A program made the position numbers and the translations under genes. DNA of 64,000 bases from DAIDKA01 sp035503515 (GTDB lineage: Bacteria; Pseudomonadota; Gammaproteobacteria; Steroidobacterales; Steroidobacteraceae), in NCBI GenBank assembly GCA_035503515.1, contig DATJTJ010000176.1, positions 1-64,000 on the forward strand, read 5' to 3'. The notes beneath the pieces were generated by a model that worked only from the letters and a program-made list of their open reading frames with translations, was not told the DNA's origin and ran no database searches. Shown one piece after another: positions 9,179 to 17,760 of this stretch (position 1 is the first letter of the stretch; each line of letters starts with the position of its first letter).

Positions 9179-10020
9179 GCGCGCGCGAGTGGTGGGATCT
9201 GACGACCGAGGAGTTTGCCCACCTCGATCCTGCCCGCACCGTGGCGCTGCTACCCGTGAGCGCCGTCGAGCAGCATGGGCCGCATCTGCCGCTGCGGGTG
9301 GATGCGGCCATCAATGCCGGCATCCTGCGCCGCGCGCTGGAACTGATTCCGCCCGAACCGCCGCTGCTGGTGCTGCCGGCACAGCAGGTCGGCAAGTCCA
9401 ACGAACACCTCGCGTTCCGGGGAACCCTCAGTATCCAGTACGAGACCCTCGGGCGGCTATGGTTGGACCTGGCTGAGAGCGTTCAGCGCGCGGGCTGCAG
9501 CAAGATCCTGTTCTTCAATTCCCACGGCGGTCAGCCGCAGCTGCTGGACATCGTGTGCCGAGAGCTACGCGCGCGCCGGGGCATGCTGGCCGTGAACTGC
9601 GCCTGGTTCGACGTGACGCCGATGGCCGACCTGTTCGATCCGCGGGAGCTGAAGTACGGCATCCACGGCGGTGCGGTGGAGACGAGTATCATGCTGCATC
9701 TGCATCCGCAGCTGGTGCGGATGGATCGGGCGTGTGACTTCGTATCGCGCGCCGAGGCGATCGAGGCGGGGACCGCTGTGCTGCGAGTCGAGGGCGCCAC
9801 CTCCATCGGCTGGCAGACGCAGGACCTCAACGATCTGGGAGCCTGCGGCGATGCGACACGTGCTACGGCGACGGCAGGCAGGGAGCTGGTGGAGCGGGCG
9901 GCGCGGGCGCTGGTCGATCTCATCCTGGATATCTGGCGCCTCGACTGGAATCCGCAGCCTGCAGGTGCGGTCAGTCCGGCTGCGGCACCCCAGCAGAAGG
10001 CAGGCGGGAAGGGCGGCTGA
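9175..10020 (+). CDS. Creatininase family amidohydrolase
   Basis: This 281-residue protein carries the metal-binding pattern of creatininases: Glu and His in SAVEQHGPHLPL (about residues 24-35), His in FFNSHGGQP (about 117) and the Glu of HGGAVETSIML (about 168). The family opens cyclic amides (creatinine), deformylates FAPy nucleotides (ArfB) and trims peptides (MftE). Here, last in an operon with a hydroxylase and a deaminase, ring opening of an oxidised heterocycle or a deformylation are both reasonable. It overlaps the ligase gene by 4 bases and its 3' end overlaps the convergent permease gene by 50 bases. Confidence 0.88.
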   Translation: MSAREWWDLTTEEFAHLDPARTVALLPVSAVEQHGPHLPLRVDAAINAGILRRALELIPPEPPLLVLPAQQVGKSNEHLAFRGTLSIQYETLGRLWLDLAESVQRAGCSKILFFNSHGGQPQLLDIVCRELRARRGMLAVNCAWFDVTPMADLFDPRELKYGIHGGAVETSIMLHLHPQLVRMDRACDFVSRAEAIEAGTAVLRVEGATSIGWQTQDLNDLGACGDATRATATAGRELVERAARALVDLILDIWRLDWNPQPAGAVSPAAAPQQKAGGKGG

Positions 10021-11422
10021 CCGGCAGCTTTGCCAGCAGCAGATAGGTCAGCGCCGAGACTGGAAATCCCAGCAGCCAGCTCAAGTCCGCGCCGCCCAAC
10101 CAGCGAGCCAGCGGACCATCGTACAGCGGTGAGCGCATCGTCAGTGCGCACGCCAGCATGCCCAGGGCCAGCGCGCCGCATCCGGCCAAATTGAAGCCGC
10201 GCCAGCCCCAGTAACGCGAAGTGTGCCCGCTGCGGTGAATCGCGGCTCCGTCGTAACGGCCACGACGGAACCAGGCGTCTGCAATCCACACGCCACCGAA
10301 CGGGCCCACCCACATCATCATCAGTGCAATGAAATCGTTCAATGCTGTGGTGAAGTCCTGCACAAAGATCACGTACAGCGTGATCAGCGTCGATACCACC
10401 ACATCCAGCAGCGTCGCGGTCCAGCGATGGACCCTCAGGCCCAGGGCCTGCAGCGTCAGTCCCGATGAATAGTAGGTCGGTACACTGTTGGCCAGTGAAC
10501 CGCCGATGACTGAAATGATGTACACCGCGAACAGGGGACCGGGGATGTAGGGCTTGAGGCCTGCGACCGGATCGGACATGTCTCCCAGTGTCGCGCAGTA
10601 GGCCCCCATCATGGTCAGCAGGATCGATGGCATGAATGAGGCCCGGAACACGTGCCGGCAGATGCCGCGCCAGGGTGTGTTCGCAGGCAGGTAGCGCACC
10701 CAGTCCGGGCCGTTGAACAGGAAGGAGATGGGATTGGAGGCGATGACCGCGGTCGCGGTAAGGAACGCGGCCAACGCCGTACCGGTCGAGAGCGTCGCAT
10801 GAGCCGTCGCCGCATGCGCCCAGTCGACCTTGGGCAGCGTGCAGCCCATGACGGCAAGGAACGCCGCGCCGACGGCGACCGCGAAGAAGCGCTGGAACCA
10901 TACCATGGTGGCATGGCCCAGCACTGCAATGCCGCCGCACAGCAGCAGCTGCAGCATGACGGCCAGTAGCTTGCCGGCGCCGCCCGGAGCACTCCACCCC
11001 AGCAGCCGGAACAGGGCAAGCACGGCCTCAACCCCGAAAACGGTATTGATGACCTCGAAGATCACGGAGGCGACCCAGGACAGAAATGCGTTGCCGAGAT
11101 TGCCACGCAATCCAAAGGCCGCCCGCGACAGCGTATTCACCGGCAGGCCGGCCCGCACCGTCGCAATGGAACCGATCGCGACCAGCGCGTACAGCAGCGT
11201 ACCCACCAGGCACGCTCCCAGGGCCAGCCACAGGTTCAGGCCGGTGCCGATGGCAAGCACCCCCAGCGTGAAGGAGAGCAGGTTGACGCTGGTCCCCACC
11301 CAGAGGTAGTCGACCTGCGGCAGGGTCATGTTGCGTTCCGAATCGGGAATGTGGTCGAAGCCCCGGACTTCGACATGGAAGACATCGTTGCCGTGCGCGA
11401 TGACCGTCTCTGACTCAGGCAT
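9971..11422 (-). CDS. NCS1 family nucleobase permease (CodB/purine-cytosine type)
   Basis: This 483-residue integral membrane protein has about twelve hydrophobic segments and an N-terminus with the NCS1-like stretch RNMTLPQVDYLWVGTSVN just before the first helix. NCS1 carriers import cytosine, purines, uracil, allantoin, hydantoins or thiamine precursors with H+ or Na+. The ATG at 11422 is chosen over one 16 codons upstream because it overlaps the stop of the phosphoribosyltransferase gene by 8 bases. It is last in a three-gene reverse operon. It would move the heterocycle across the inner membrane after the TonB receptor has brought it into the periplasm. Confidence 0.9.
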   Translation of the reverse strand: MPESETVIAHGNDVFHVEVRGFDHIPDSERNMTLPQVDYLWVGTSVNLLSFTLGVLAIGTGLNLWLALGACLVGTLLYALVAIGSIATVRAGLPVNTLSRAAFGLRGNLGNAFLSWVASVIFEVINTVFGVEAVLALFRLLGWSAPGGAGKLLAVMLQLLLCGGIAVLGHATMVWFQRFFAVAVGAAFLAVMGCTLPKVDWAHAATAHATLSTGTALAAFLTATAVIASNPISFLFNGPDWVRYLPANTPWRGICRHVFRASFMPSILLTMMGAYCATLGDMSDPVAGLKPYIPGPLFAVYIISVIGGSLANSVPTYYSSGLTLQALGLRVHRWTATLLDVVVSTLITLYVIFVQDFTTALNDFIALMMMWVGPFGGVWIADAWFRRGRYDGAAIHRSGHTSRYWGWRGFNLAGCGALALGMLACALTMRSPLYDGPLARWLGGADLSWLLGFPVSALTYLLLAKLPVSRPSRLPSAGVPQPD

Positions 11423-12128
11423 GGACGGCCTCCACGGCCGGATCGGTGGCGGGGTCCGGCATCCAGCCATCGGGACCTGATCGGAACAGGGGCGCCCGTA
11501 GCACCGACAGCACCGGCGGGGGCTCGGGGCAGGTCATTGTCAGCCGCTGCTTCCAGCAGCGGCTTTCCTGCATCGCGGTGACGATGCCCACCACCCTGGC
11601 GCCGATTTTCGCCATCAACGCCAGCTGCGCGAGCACAGTCGTTCCCGTGGAGATCACATCCTCGATGAGCACAACGCGTCTGTCCTGGAGCCGCTCAAGG
11701 AGCAGAGGGTCGAGGTAGACCTTCTTTGGCGCGCCGGGTGAGGTGACGGAATTCAGCTCCACGCACAGGGCATCGTCGAACCAGAACTTGCGCGAATAGC
11801 TCAGCGGCACGTAGTGCACGTGCCCAAGTTTGCGTGCCACGGATGCGGCCAGTACCAGGCCCTGGGTGGGCATCCCGACGACGATTTCCGGGGTGAGGGT
11901 GCGCGCAAGGGTGGTCATGGCGGAACTGAGCCGGTCTTCGAGTTCGAAGGAAGCTTCGGTGATGCACAGGCTAACGATGGCGGATGTCATTTCGGGGGGC
12001 AGCGGCATCAGCGGCAGTTGCAGCCAGTCGCCGTCGGGCAGCCGCAGCGTGTAATGCCGGGCATAGGGCGCGACCGGGGCCTGTGTCAGCGCTGCTGCCG
12101 GTACGATCCGGTCGCGGTAGGAATTCAC
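11415..12128 (-). CDS. Phosphoribosyltransferase (purine PRTase-like)
   Basis: This 237-residue type I PRTase has the PRPP-binding motif RVVLIEDVISTGTT at about residues 149-162 and an upstream GMPTQGLVLAASVARKLG segment typical of adenine and xanthine PRTases. It would turn a free base plus PRPP into a nucleotide, feeding the transported base into salvage. The N-terminal 60 residues and the extended C-terminus are not typical of apt or gpt, so it may be specialised for an unusual base. It overlaps its two operon neighbours by 4 and 8 bases. Confidence 0.85.
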   Translation of the reverse strand: MNSYRDRIVPAAALTQAPVAPYARHYTLRLPDGDWLQLPLMPLPPEMTSAIVSLCITEASFELEDRLSSAMTTLARTLTPEIVVGMPTQGLVLAASVARKLGHVHYVPLSYSRKFWFDDALCVELNSVTSPGAPKKVYLDPLLLERLQDRRVVLIEDVISTGTTVLAQLALMAKIGARVVGIVTAMQESRCWKQRLTMTCPEPPPVLSVLRAPLFRSGPDGWMPDPATDPAVEAVHA

Positions 12129-12871
12129 CTCGGCAAGCCGCCGTGGGTCTGCATGCGCTGCAGTTCCTGCAGCGGTGGCGTCGCCGACAGCTGCTCAGGC
12201 TCAAGCAGGTTCCACTTGACGCCCTTCGGCCGCGAAGCACGTCGCACGTGAAGGTAGCGGGTCGGAGTGGAGATGGCGTCCACCAGAATATCGGTTTCGC
12301 TCGGAAACAGTTTCTCTTCCACCACCTGCACGTCGTGGACGATGGCGACCACCGGCGTGTGTTCGTCGGCGACCCCGATATCCGTGAACATGCCCCATTC
12401 CAGATCGAAGAACCCGTGGCCCTTGCCGAAACGCACGCCATTGAGCGATACGGCGGAGGCACCGGTAGCCATGAAGTCGAAGCGGCCGCGCTCGCGGATC
12501 TCGGTCAACGAAATGGGGCGTCCGAAATGTTCGAGGCCGTCCAGCCAGGAGGCGAACAGGTGGTGTTCGCGGGAAATCCGCGAAGGCTCGAGCAGCACGA
12601 ACCCGCGAAAGATGCCATAGGTGGACACGACCACGGTTTTGCCGTCATCCAACATTCGCTGCCGCAGCCGCGCCAGGCCATTGTCCGGAGTCACGAACGC
12701 ATAGCGGGACTCGCGGTAGACTGGCTGCGAAACGAAAAGTTGAATAGCCTGCTCGCTGCCCTGAAAATCGGGAATGACATTGGTGAAGTCGAAATGGAAC
12801 CGTGAGTCGGGTTTGGCCAAAGGCCGCAGGCGGTCCCAAATCTGCTGGCGAATGGCCTTGGCTTTACTCAT
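12125..12871 (-). CDS. 5-formyltetrahydrofolate cyclo-ligase-like protein
   Basis: This 248-residue protein keeps the C-terminal half of the family, with FGKGHGFFDLEWGMF (about residues 148-162; the cyclo-ligase GKGxGYYD loop) and the EEKLFPSETDILVDAISTPTR segment. The classical enzyme turns 5-formyl-THF into 5,10-methenyl-THF using ATP. This one is longer at the N-terminus and looks more like the MTHFSD-type relatives, so a different substrate (another N-formyl compound) is possible. It is the first gene of the reverse operon and is read away from the RpiR regulator 36 bases away. Confidence 0.8.
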   Translation of the reverse strand: MSKAKAIRQQIWDRLRPLAKPDSRFHFDFTNVIPDFQGSEQAIQLFVSQPVYRESRYAFVTPDNGLARLRQRMLDDGKTVVVSTYGIFRGFVLLEPSRISREHHLFASWLDGLEHFGRPISLTEIRERGRFDFMATGASAVSLNGVRFGKGHGFFDLEWGMFTDIGVADEHTPVVAIVHDVQVVEEKLFPSETDILVDAISTPTRYLHVRRASRPKGVKWNLLEPEQLSATPPLQELQRMQTHGGLPR

Positions 12872-12878
12872 GACAGCC

Positions 12879-12895
12879 TCGGGACGGTCGGGACG
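12879..12895. promoter_or_regulatory. Direct repeat in the 36-base divergent spacer
   Basis: TCGGGACG occurs twice (12879-12886 and 12888-12895) inside the very short gap between the divergent start codons of the cyclo-ligase-like gene and the rpiR-type gene. A nine-base repeat period could place two protein contacts on nearly the same face of the helix. A role in local control is only a suggestion. Confidence 0.25.
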
Positions 12896-12907
12896 AATCG
12901 GATCGAT

Positions 12908-13756
12908 ATGGGCACCTTGTTAGCGCTCCGCATCCAGGAAAAGTTCGACGAGCTCACCCGCAGCGAGCAGAAGCTGGCCGCAGTACTGCTCGATCATTCG
13001 GATGACATCCTGTCGTTCTCCGCGAAGGAACTGTCGCTTGCATCGGGGGTTTCGGCGGCGACCGCAGTACGGCTCTTCCGCAGCCTCGGCTATCGTGACT
13101 TCAACGAAGTGCGGCTGCAGGCGCGCCAGGAACGCAATTTTGTCGGACCGGCGACCGGCCGCGGCGTGTCGCTGGAGTCCGTACCGCAGGGCCAGGTGAC
13201 TGTGGCCTCGCACCTGCAGGTGGAACTGGCCAATCTCACGCGCACCTTCACCGCGCTGCAGGCAGCGACGCTGCGGCAGGCCGCCGAGTCGCTCTCGGGC
13301 GCGCGTCGCGTCTGGATCGCCGGTCTGGGTGCGGACTCGGCGGTGGCAAATCTTGCGTGGACTCTGTTCTCCCAGGCACGCCCCGGAGTGCAGTTGCTTC
13401 CCAATGACGCCCAGAGTTGGCCTGCCGAGCTGGCCTCGATGGGGCCTGGTGATTTGATGCTTGCCATTGCGCCCCGCCCCTGGCTGAATGCATTCAACCC
13501 GGTGCTGGAGTTCTGCCGTACGGCCCGTGTGCGCCTCGTTGCGATCTGCGATCCGACCAGCCAGGGCCGCATCGAGCGTCATGCAGGCATTGCGTTGGTG
13601 TGCCACATGAATCAGGTGCCGCATACTCGCGCCTATACGTCCATGATCAGCATGGTGGCTCTGCTGCATGTGGCCGTGCTGGAGCGTCTGGGCGACAGCG
13701 CTCTCATGCGGGCCCAGCTGATCGAGGGCCTGCGCGAGGAATTCCTGAGCGATTGA
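12908..13756 (+). CDS. RpiR family transcriptional regulator (HTH-SIS)
   Basis: This 282-residue protein has an N-terminal helix-turn-helix (about residues 1-77, with FSAKELSLASGVSAATAVRLFRSLGY spread over the recognition helices) and a C-terminal SIS domain (about 115-245, starting near GARRVWIAGLGADSAVAN). SIS domains bind phosphosugars, so a ribose-phosphate or nucleotide-like effector made by the neighbouring phosphoribosyltransferase would fit well. It is transcribed divergently from the permease operon and is the only regulator in this locus, so it likely controls both operons. Confidence 0.9.
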   Translation: MGTLLALRIQEKFDELTRSEQKLAAVLLDHSDDILSFSAKELSLASGVSAATAVRLFRSLGYRDFNEVRLQARQERNFVGPATGRGVSLESVPQGQVTVASHLQVELANLTRTFTALQAATLRQAAESLSGARRVWIAGLGADSAVANLAWTLFSQARPGVQLLPNDAQSWPAELASMGPGDLMLAIAPRPWLNAFNPVLEFCRTARVRLVAICDPTSQGRIERHAGIALVCHMNQVPHTRAYTSMISMVALLHVAVLERLGDSALMRAQLIEGLREEFLSD

Positions 13757-14179
13757 GACCCGCTGGGCACAGCCTGTATGGGTGAAACAAGGATTTCAAG
13801 GGAATCCTGCGTGCAATGAACATGCCACATCGATTCCTAGCACACTCAGATACTTACGAGAATCCGACGCGCCTCTTCGGCCCCAATTGCCCAATTAGGG
13901 TGCAGCTACAGATTATTGGAGGGCAAAGCCTCCGGGATCCGGAACCTCTGCCCCGACTGGCAGCTTCAGCTTCGAAACCAGCCGGGCCTTGAACGTCCGT
14001 CGGCACTCCTGCGTGTCGGATAACACGCGGCGATCGGCCGGGGGCGGCTGATGCGTCGCAACCGGGCTGAGCGGGTGACGGCAACGCGGATCACATGCCG
14101 ATTCCGAGGCATCTTGCACGGTGCCCGGCCTCCGCGCCCCCTACACTCAACGGTGCACATTTCATAGGCGCCTGCTTGA
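13757..14179. other. Intergenic stretch without a recognisable gene
   Basis: Short frames on both strands exist here but none has a ribosome-binding site, a family resemblance or normal codon use. A small hairpin GGAGG-GCAAAG-CCTCC near 13918-13933 is visible but has no T tract. I see no RNA gene. The start of the block is AT-richer than the coding regions and may hold the 3' end of the rpiR-type transcript and the promoter of the following diguanylate cyclase. Confidence 0.4.
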
Positions 14180-15697
14180 ATGCCCCTTTACCTGCCAGCT
14201 TCGTTTCTGCTGCTGCAGTTGTTGCTGCTGCTATTCGCTCGTCCGATCGCCGGACCGGCCTCCTACATCGTCATGGTGATCGCGCCGCAGCTCGCGGCGG
14301 TCACTGCCATCCGGCGCGCCCACCTGGAGTGCGCTGAAGCCCGCTTTGGCTGGTCCGCGCTCGCCCTGGCACTGCTGATCTGGTCGCTGGGTGCTTTCGG
14401 CAATCTGTGGATGGAGCTGGTGCGTCACCACCAGAACGAGATGTACCGCGATGCCATGCTCGCCTTCAACCTGGCGGTCGTGCCGACTACGTTCCTGCTG
14501 GCGACCGACTGGCGACTCAACCAGCGCTGGCTGGTGCGCGGGGTCGATGCCCTGGTGGCTCTCACGCTCGGCTACGTCTATTTCCGTTGTACCTGGACGA
14601 TGATCAGCGATCACGCCGGACCGGCGGAATCGGGCGTGACGTATCTGGTGTGGCTGCTCGATCTGCAGAATCTGTACATACCGGCTGCCGCGCTGACTCG
14701 CTGGTACGCCGCGGAAACCCGTCCCGAGCGGGATCTGTTTCGTGCCCTGTCGGTATACGGAGCGGTGTACATGGTCATCGTGTTCGTCAACGACCACTGG
14801 TTCGCGGGGAACCCGGCCTTCGGTCCGGAATACGGCAGCATCGTCTCGCTGGCCTTCGCCGTGCTGAGTTTCTTTGCGCTGCGGCCTGCCTCGATGCAGC
14901 CGATCCGACAGCCCGACCCGGCCCTGGCCCGCGCGGTACGCAGCGGCAGTCCGATCGTGCTGGCATTGGCACTGCTGGTCGCCTCGCTGTTCCTGGTCCG
15001 CGTCGATTACCTGCTCGGCTGTGTCGGCGTTGGCATTGCAGTGATCGGCATCGGGGTCCGTACGACGTTGATCCAGGTGCTGCAGCTGCAACGCGGCGAG
15101 GCGCTGCAGCGCCAGACGTCGGCATTGCAGGCCATGGCCTGGACGGACGCTCTCACGGGCGTGCCCAACAGGCACTTCTTTGCCGAGGCAGTGTCATGCG
15201 CCTGGCGACGGGAGCGCCGATCCGATCAGCCTCAGGCTATCCTGATGATCGATATCGATCACTTCAAGGCGCTGAACGACCGGTACGGACATCCGGCCGG
15301 TGATGCCTGCCTGCGCCAGGTGGCCCGTGCGCTGCAGGCCTGTCTGCCGCGACCCGATGATGTTCTGGCTCGCTATGGTGGCGAGGAGTTCATCGTATTG
15401 CTCCACGACACCGATTCGCCCGGCGCCGAGGCCGTCGCCGAGCGGCTGCGGGCAACCGTGGAAGGCCTGCAAATCGAGCACGCCGGAAGTCCCATCGGTC
15501 GCGTGACTGCGAGCGTCGGAATCGCTACTGCCCCACTCACGGGTGAGGCCGCCGCCGCGCGCCTGACGGAGGAGGCCGACCGGGCACTCTACGAGGCCAA
15601 GTGCGCCGGCCGGAATGTCGTGAAACTGGCCACCAGCAGGTCGGAGTCGGGTCTGTATGCGATGCTGACCGGAAAGCACAGGATCCCCAGGCGCTGA
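14180..15697 (+). CDS. Membrane-bound diguanylate cyclase (GGDEF)
   Basis: This 505-residue protein has a long N-terminal membrane part with about eight helices (residues 1-300) and a C-terminal GGDEF domain (about 325-490). The active-site motif is RYGGEEF, which is catalytically competent, and the RPDD tetrad lies exactly five residues before GGEEF, forming the RxxD inhibitory site. It should make cyclic di-GMP from two GTP and be product-inhibited. The membrane part is not a named sensor that I recognise. No operon partner is seen. Confidence 0.92.
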   Translation: MPLYLPASFLLLQLLLLLFARPIAGPASYIVMVIAPQLAAVTAIRRAHLECAEARFGWSALALALLIWSLGAFGNLWMELVRHHQNEMYRDAMLAFNLAVVPTTFLLATDWRLNQRWLVRGVDALVALTLGYVYFRCTWTMISDHAGPAESGVTYLVWLLDLQNLYIPAAALTRWYAAETRPERDLFRALSVYGAVYMVIVFVNDHWFAGNPAFGPEYGSIVSLAFAVLSFFALRPASMQPIRQPDPALARAVRSGSPIVLALALLVASLFLVRVDYLLGCVGVGIAVIGIGVRTTLIQVLQLQRGEALQRQTSALQAMAWTDALTGVPNRHFFAEAVSCAWRRERRSDQPQAILMIDIDHFKALNDRYGHPAGDACLRQVARALQACLPRPDDVLARYGGEEFIVLLHDTDSPGAEAVAERLRATVEGLQIEHAGSPIGRVTASVGIATAPLTGEAAAARLTEEADRALYEAKCAGRNVVKLATSRSESGLYAMLTGKHRIPRR

Positions 15698-15734
15698 GCG
15701 GCAAGGATCGAAATCACGCCATGCCCGACAATGA

Positions 15735-17303
15735 TCAGAAGCCGAGCCGTTTCAATGCATGGTCGAATCGCTCCCGCGTCGGACTGTGCTTGATCGGAAA
15801 GGCGTGAAAGAAGCCTTTGCGGGTCAGGGTGGGACTACGCTCCCTGACGTTGGCGGCCCAGGTTGCGGCGCGCGGGTTGTTCCCCTGGATGGCCTGGACG
15901 CCCGCCGCGATCATGGCGATCAGCACGTGGGCCCCCGGGGAGCGGGCGCCGCGCTCGGCCCAATCCGCCGCCTCGGTGTCTTCGCCTTTGGTCAGATGCG
16001 TGAGCGCACGCGTGGCGAGCATGGCGTAGTACAGGGGATCGATCGGGCTTAGGCGCATGGCAAGGTCCACCCGGGGCCGGCCCTCTGCCGGATGCCCGGC
16101 GATCGTCTGCGTCCAGGCCAGGGCGTAGAGCGCCTGGGCATAATTCGGGCAGATGTCCGCGGCGCGCTCGAGCCAGCCGATGCCCGCATCGAGATTCCCA
16201 TCCAGCCAGTAGCTGCGCCCCATCGTGAAGTTGATGAAGGGATCGAATGGATCATATTGCAGGCCGCTCTCGGCAAAGCGGCGCGCCTTGAGCGTCGCGG
16301 CGCGTACGTCGTCCGAGTAGCGCATGAACGATGACTGGAAATGGACGAAGGACAGCCCGGCGTAGGCGCGGGCGAACCCCCGATCCAGCGCCAGGGCCCG
16401 CTCGAACAGCTGTTCCGCAATGGCATTGTCCCGCCGGTTGAAGCGGTACACGTGCTGCAGTCCCAAGTGGTACGCGGACCATGCATCCAGGGCCTCCGGG
16501 GCCAGCAGTCGGGCACGGGCCGCCTCGCGGACCGGAATGCGCACGTCCAGAGCGGTAAGGACCTGGCCGTAGATCTGTTCACGCATCAGGTGCACGTCAT
16601 CGACGGGGCCGTGAAAGCGGTCGGCCCAGATCACGGTCTCATCCGCAGCATCCATCAGATGCACGACGATGCTGAGCGAGCCGCGGGACAGTTCGACGCT
16701 CCCGGACAGGCAGTAGCGCACGCCGAGGGTCTGACCAATGGCCGCGAATCCGCAACTGGCGGCCCCGATGCGGAACGTTGAGCCGCGCGCCGTCACGAAC
16801 AGCCAGTGCAGTTTTGCGAGCTCCGAGATGAGCTCATCCGGCAAGGCGCTGGCAATGGCGGCGCACTGCGAGGCATCGCCCAGAACCTGGAACGGCAACA
16901 CCGCCAGGGATGGCCGCGTCAGGTGATCCAGCTGCTGAACCAGAGTTGCGACGCTCGTCTGGGCCTGCGGGTGGGGCGCGACCGCGACTCGCGGCTGCGC
17001 TTCCACCGCTGCCACGAACCGGAATCCCTTGCGATGCAGGGTCCTGATGAACCGCTGGGTGCGGCCATCGTCGCCCAAGGCGGCGCGGGCGGCCTTGATC
17101 CGGCTGGAGATGGCCGCGTCGGAAATCGGGCGGCCGCCCCACACCTTCTCGACGATCTCCTCCTTGGAGACCAGCCGGTCGCGGTTATCCACCAGCAGGG
17201 CGAGCAGGGCGAAAACCTGGGGCTCCAGGGCACGCGGATCACCCTCGGCTCGCAGTTCACCGGCGGCAATATCCAGTTCGAAGCCCGCGAAACGGTAGAG
17301 CAT
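15735..17303 (-). CDS. Winged-helix transcriptional regulator with TolB-like and TPR parts
   Basis: This 522-residue protein begins with an OmpR/CadC-type winged helix (about residues 1-100, ending FIRTLHRKGFRFVA). A TolB-N-like domain follows (LAVLPFQVLGD, about residue 136), as in many CadC-like and adenylate-cyclase-associated regulators, and the C-terminal half is helical tetratricopeptide-like repeats. No transmembrane helix is evident, so it is probably cytosolic. Its target is unknown; it stands alone between a diguanylate cyclase and a tautomerase gene. Confidence 0.82.
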   Translation of the reverse strand: MLYRFAGFELDIAAGELRAEGDPRALEPQVFALLALLVDNRDRLVSKEEIVEKVWGGRPISDAAISSRIKAARAALGDDGRTQRFIRTLHRKGFRFVAAVEAQPRVAVAPHPQAQTSVATLVQQLDHLTRPSLAVLPFQVLGDASQCAAIASALPDELISELAKLHWLFVTARGSTFRIGAASCGFAAIGQTLGVRYCLSGSVELSRGSLSIVVHLMDAADETVIWADRFHGPVDDVHLMREQIYGQVLTALDVRIPVREAARARLLAPEALDAWSAYHLGLQHVYRFNRRDNAIAEQLFERALALDRGFARAYAGLSFVHFQSSFMRYSDDVRAATLKARRFAESGLQYDPFDPFINFTMGRSYWLDGNLDAGIGWLERAADICPNYAQALYALAWTQTIAGHPAEGRPRVDLAMRLSPIDPLYYAMLATRALTHLTKGEDTEAADWAERGARSPGAHVLIAMIAAGVQAIQGNNPRAATWAANVRERSPTLTRKGFFHAFPIKHSPTRERFDHALKRLGF

Positions 17304-17446
17304 GCTCTTCAGAATAGGGCCGTATCCGGCCGGTTGCCAATTCTGCAGGAAATCTCCACGTCATCTTCAAGGATCGCCGCGGCGGATGGCCCATCCTCGG
17401 ATCCACAGCGGCGGAATCGACCGTCGCCCCACCAGAGGGATCCTCC

Positions 17447-17671
17447 ATGCCACTTGTAACGATCGACGTGATCCAGGACGTGTTCACTCCGGCCCAGAAA
17501 AAGGAACTCATCGCCAAGGTGACTCAGGCAATGATCGACGTGGAGGGCGAGAACATGCGCCCCGTCACGTGGGTGCGGATCAACGAGTTCCAGAGCGGCG
17601 ACTGGGCTATCGGCGGCAAATCGTTGACGACGTCGGACGTGAAGACGCTCGCGGCGGGCAAGGCGGCCTGA
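17447..17671 (+). CDS. 4-oxalocrotonate tautomerase family protein
   Basis: This 74-residue protein starts MPLVTIDV, so after Met removal Pro-1 is the catalytic base of the tautomerase superfamily. The length and the central segment MIDVEGENMRPVTWVRINE match small 4-OT proteins. It catalyses enol-keto shifts on small unsaturated acids; the substrate is unknown. A GAGGGAT ribosome-binding site precedes the ATG. It is monocistronic and convergent with the ExbD-like gene. Confidence 0.85.
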   Translation: MPLVTIDVIQDVFTPAQKKELIAKVTQAMIDVEGENMRPVTWVRINEFQSGDWAIGGKSLTTSDVKTLAAGKAA

Positions 17672-17707
17672 GCAGCGCATTGCTGCGCAGCACCGCGATC
17701 GGTGCGT

Positions 17708-17746
17708 CGGCTGAGACCCTCGGCCGGCGCGCCGAACTCTTTTTTT
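17708..17746 (+). terminator. Candidate intrinsic terminator after the tautomerase gene
   Basis: CGGCTGAG and CTCGGCCG pair over 8 bp (one G-U) around a 3-base loop at 17708-17726, followed by the self-complementary CGGCGCGCCG (17725-17734) and a run of seven T at 17740-17746. The T run is a little far from the first hairpin. A second perfect 16-base palindrome, CGCTGAGCGCTCAGCG, follows at 17751-17766 and covers the stop of the convergent gene. Confidence 0.4.
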
Positions 17747-17760
17747 CAAGCGCTGAGCGC

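Noticed and set aside
13854..14160. Several short minus-strand frames between the RpiR and GGDEF genes.
   Set aside because: No ribosome-binding site, no family resemblance, and mutually overlapping frames; treated as intergenic.
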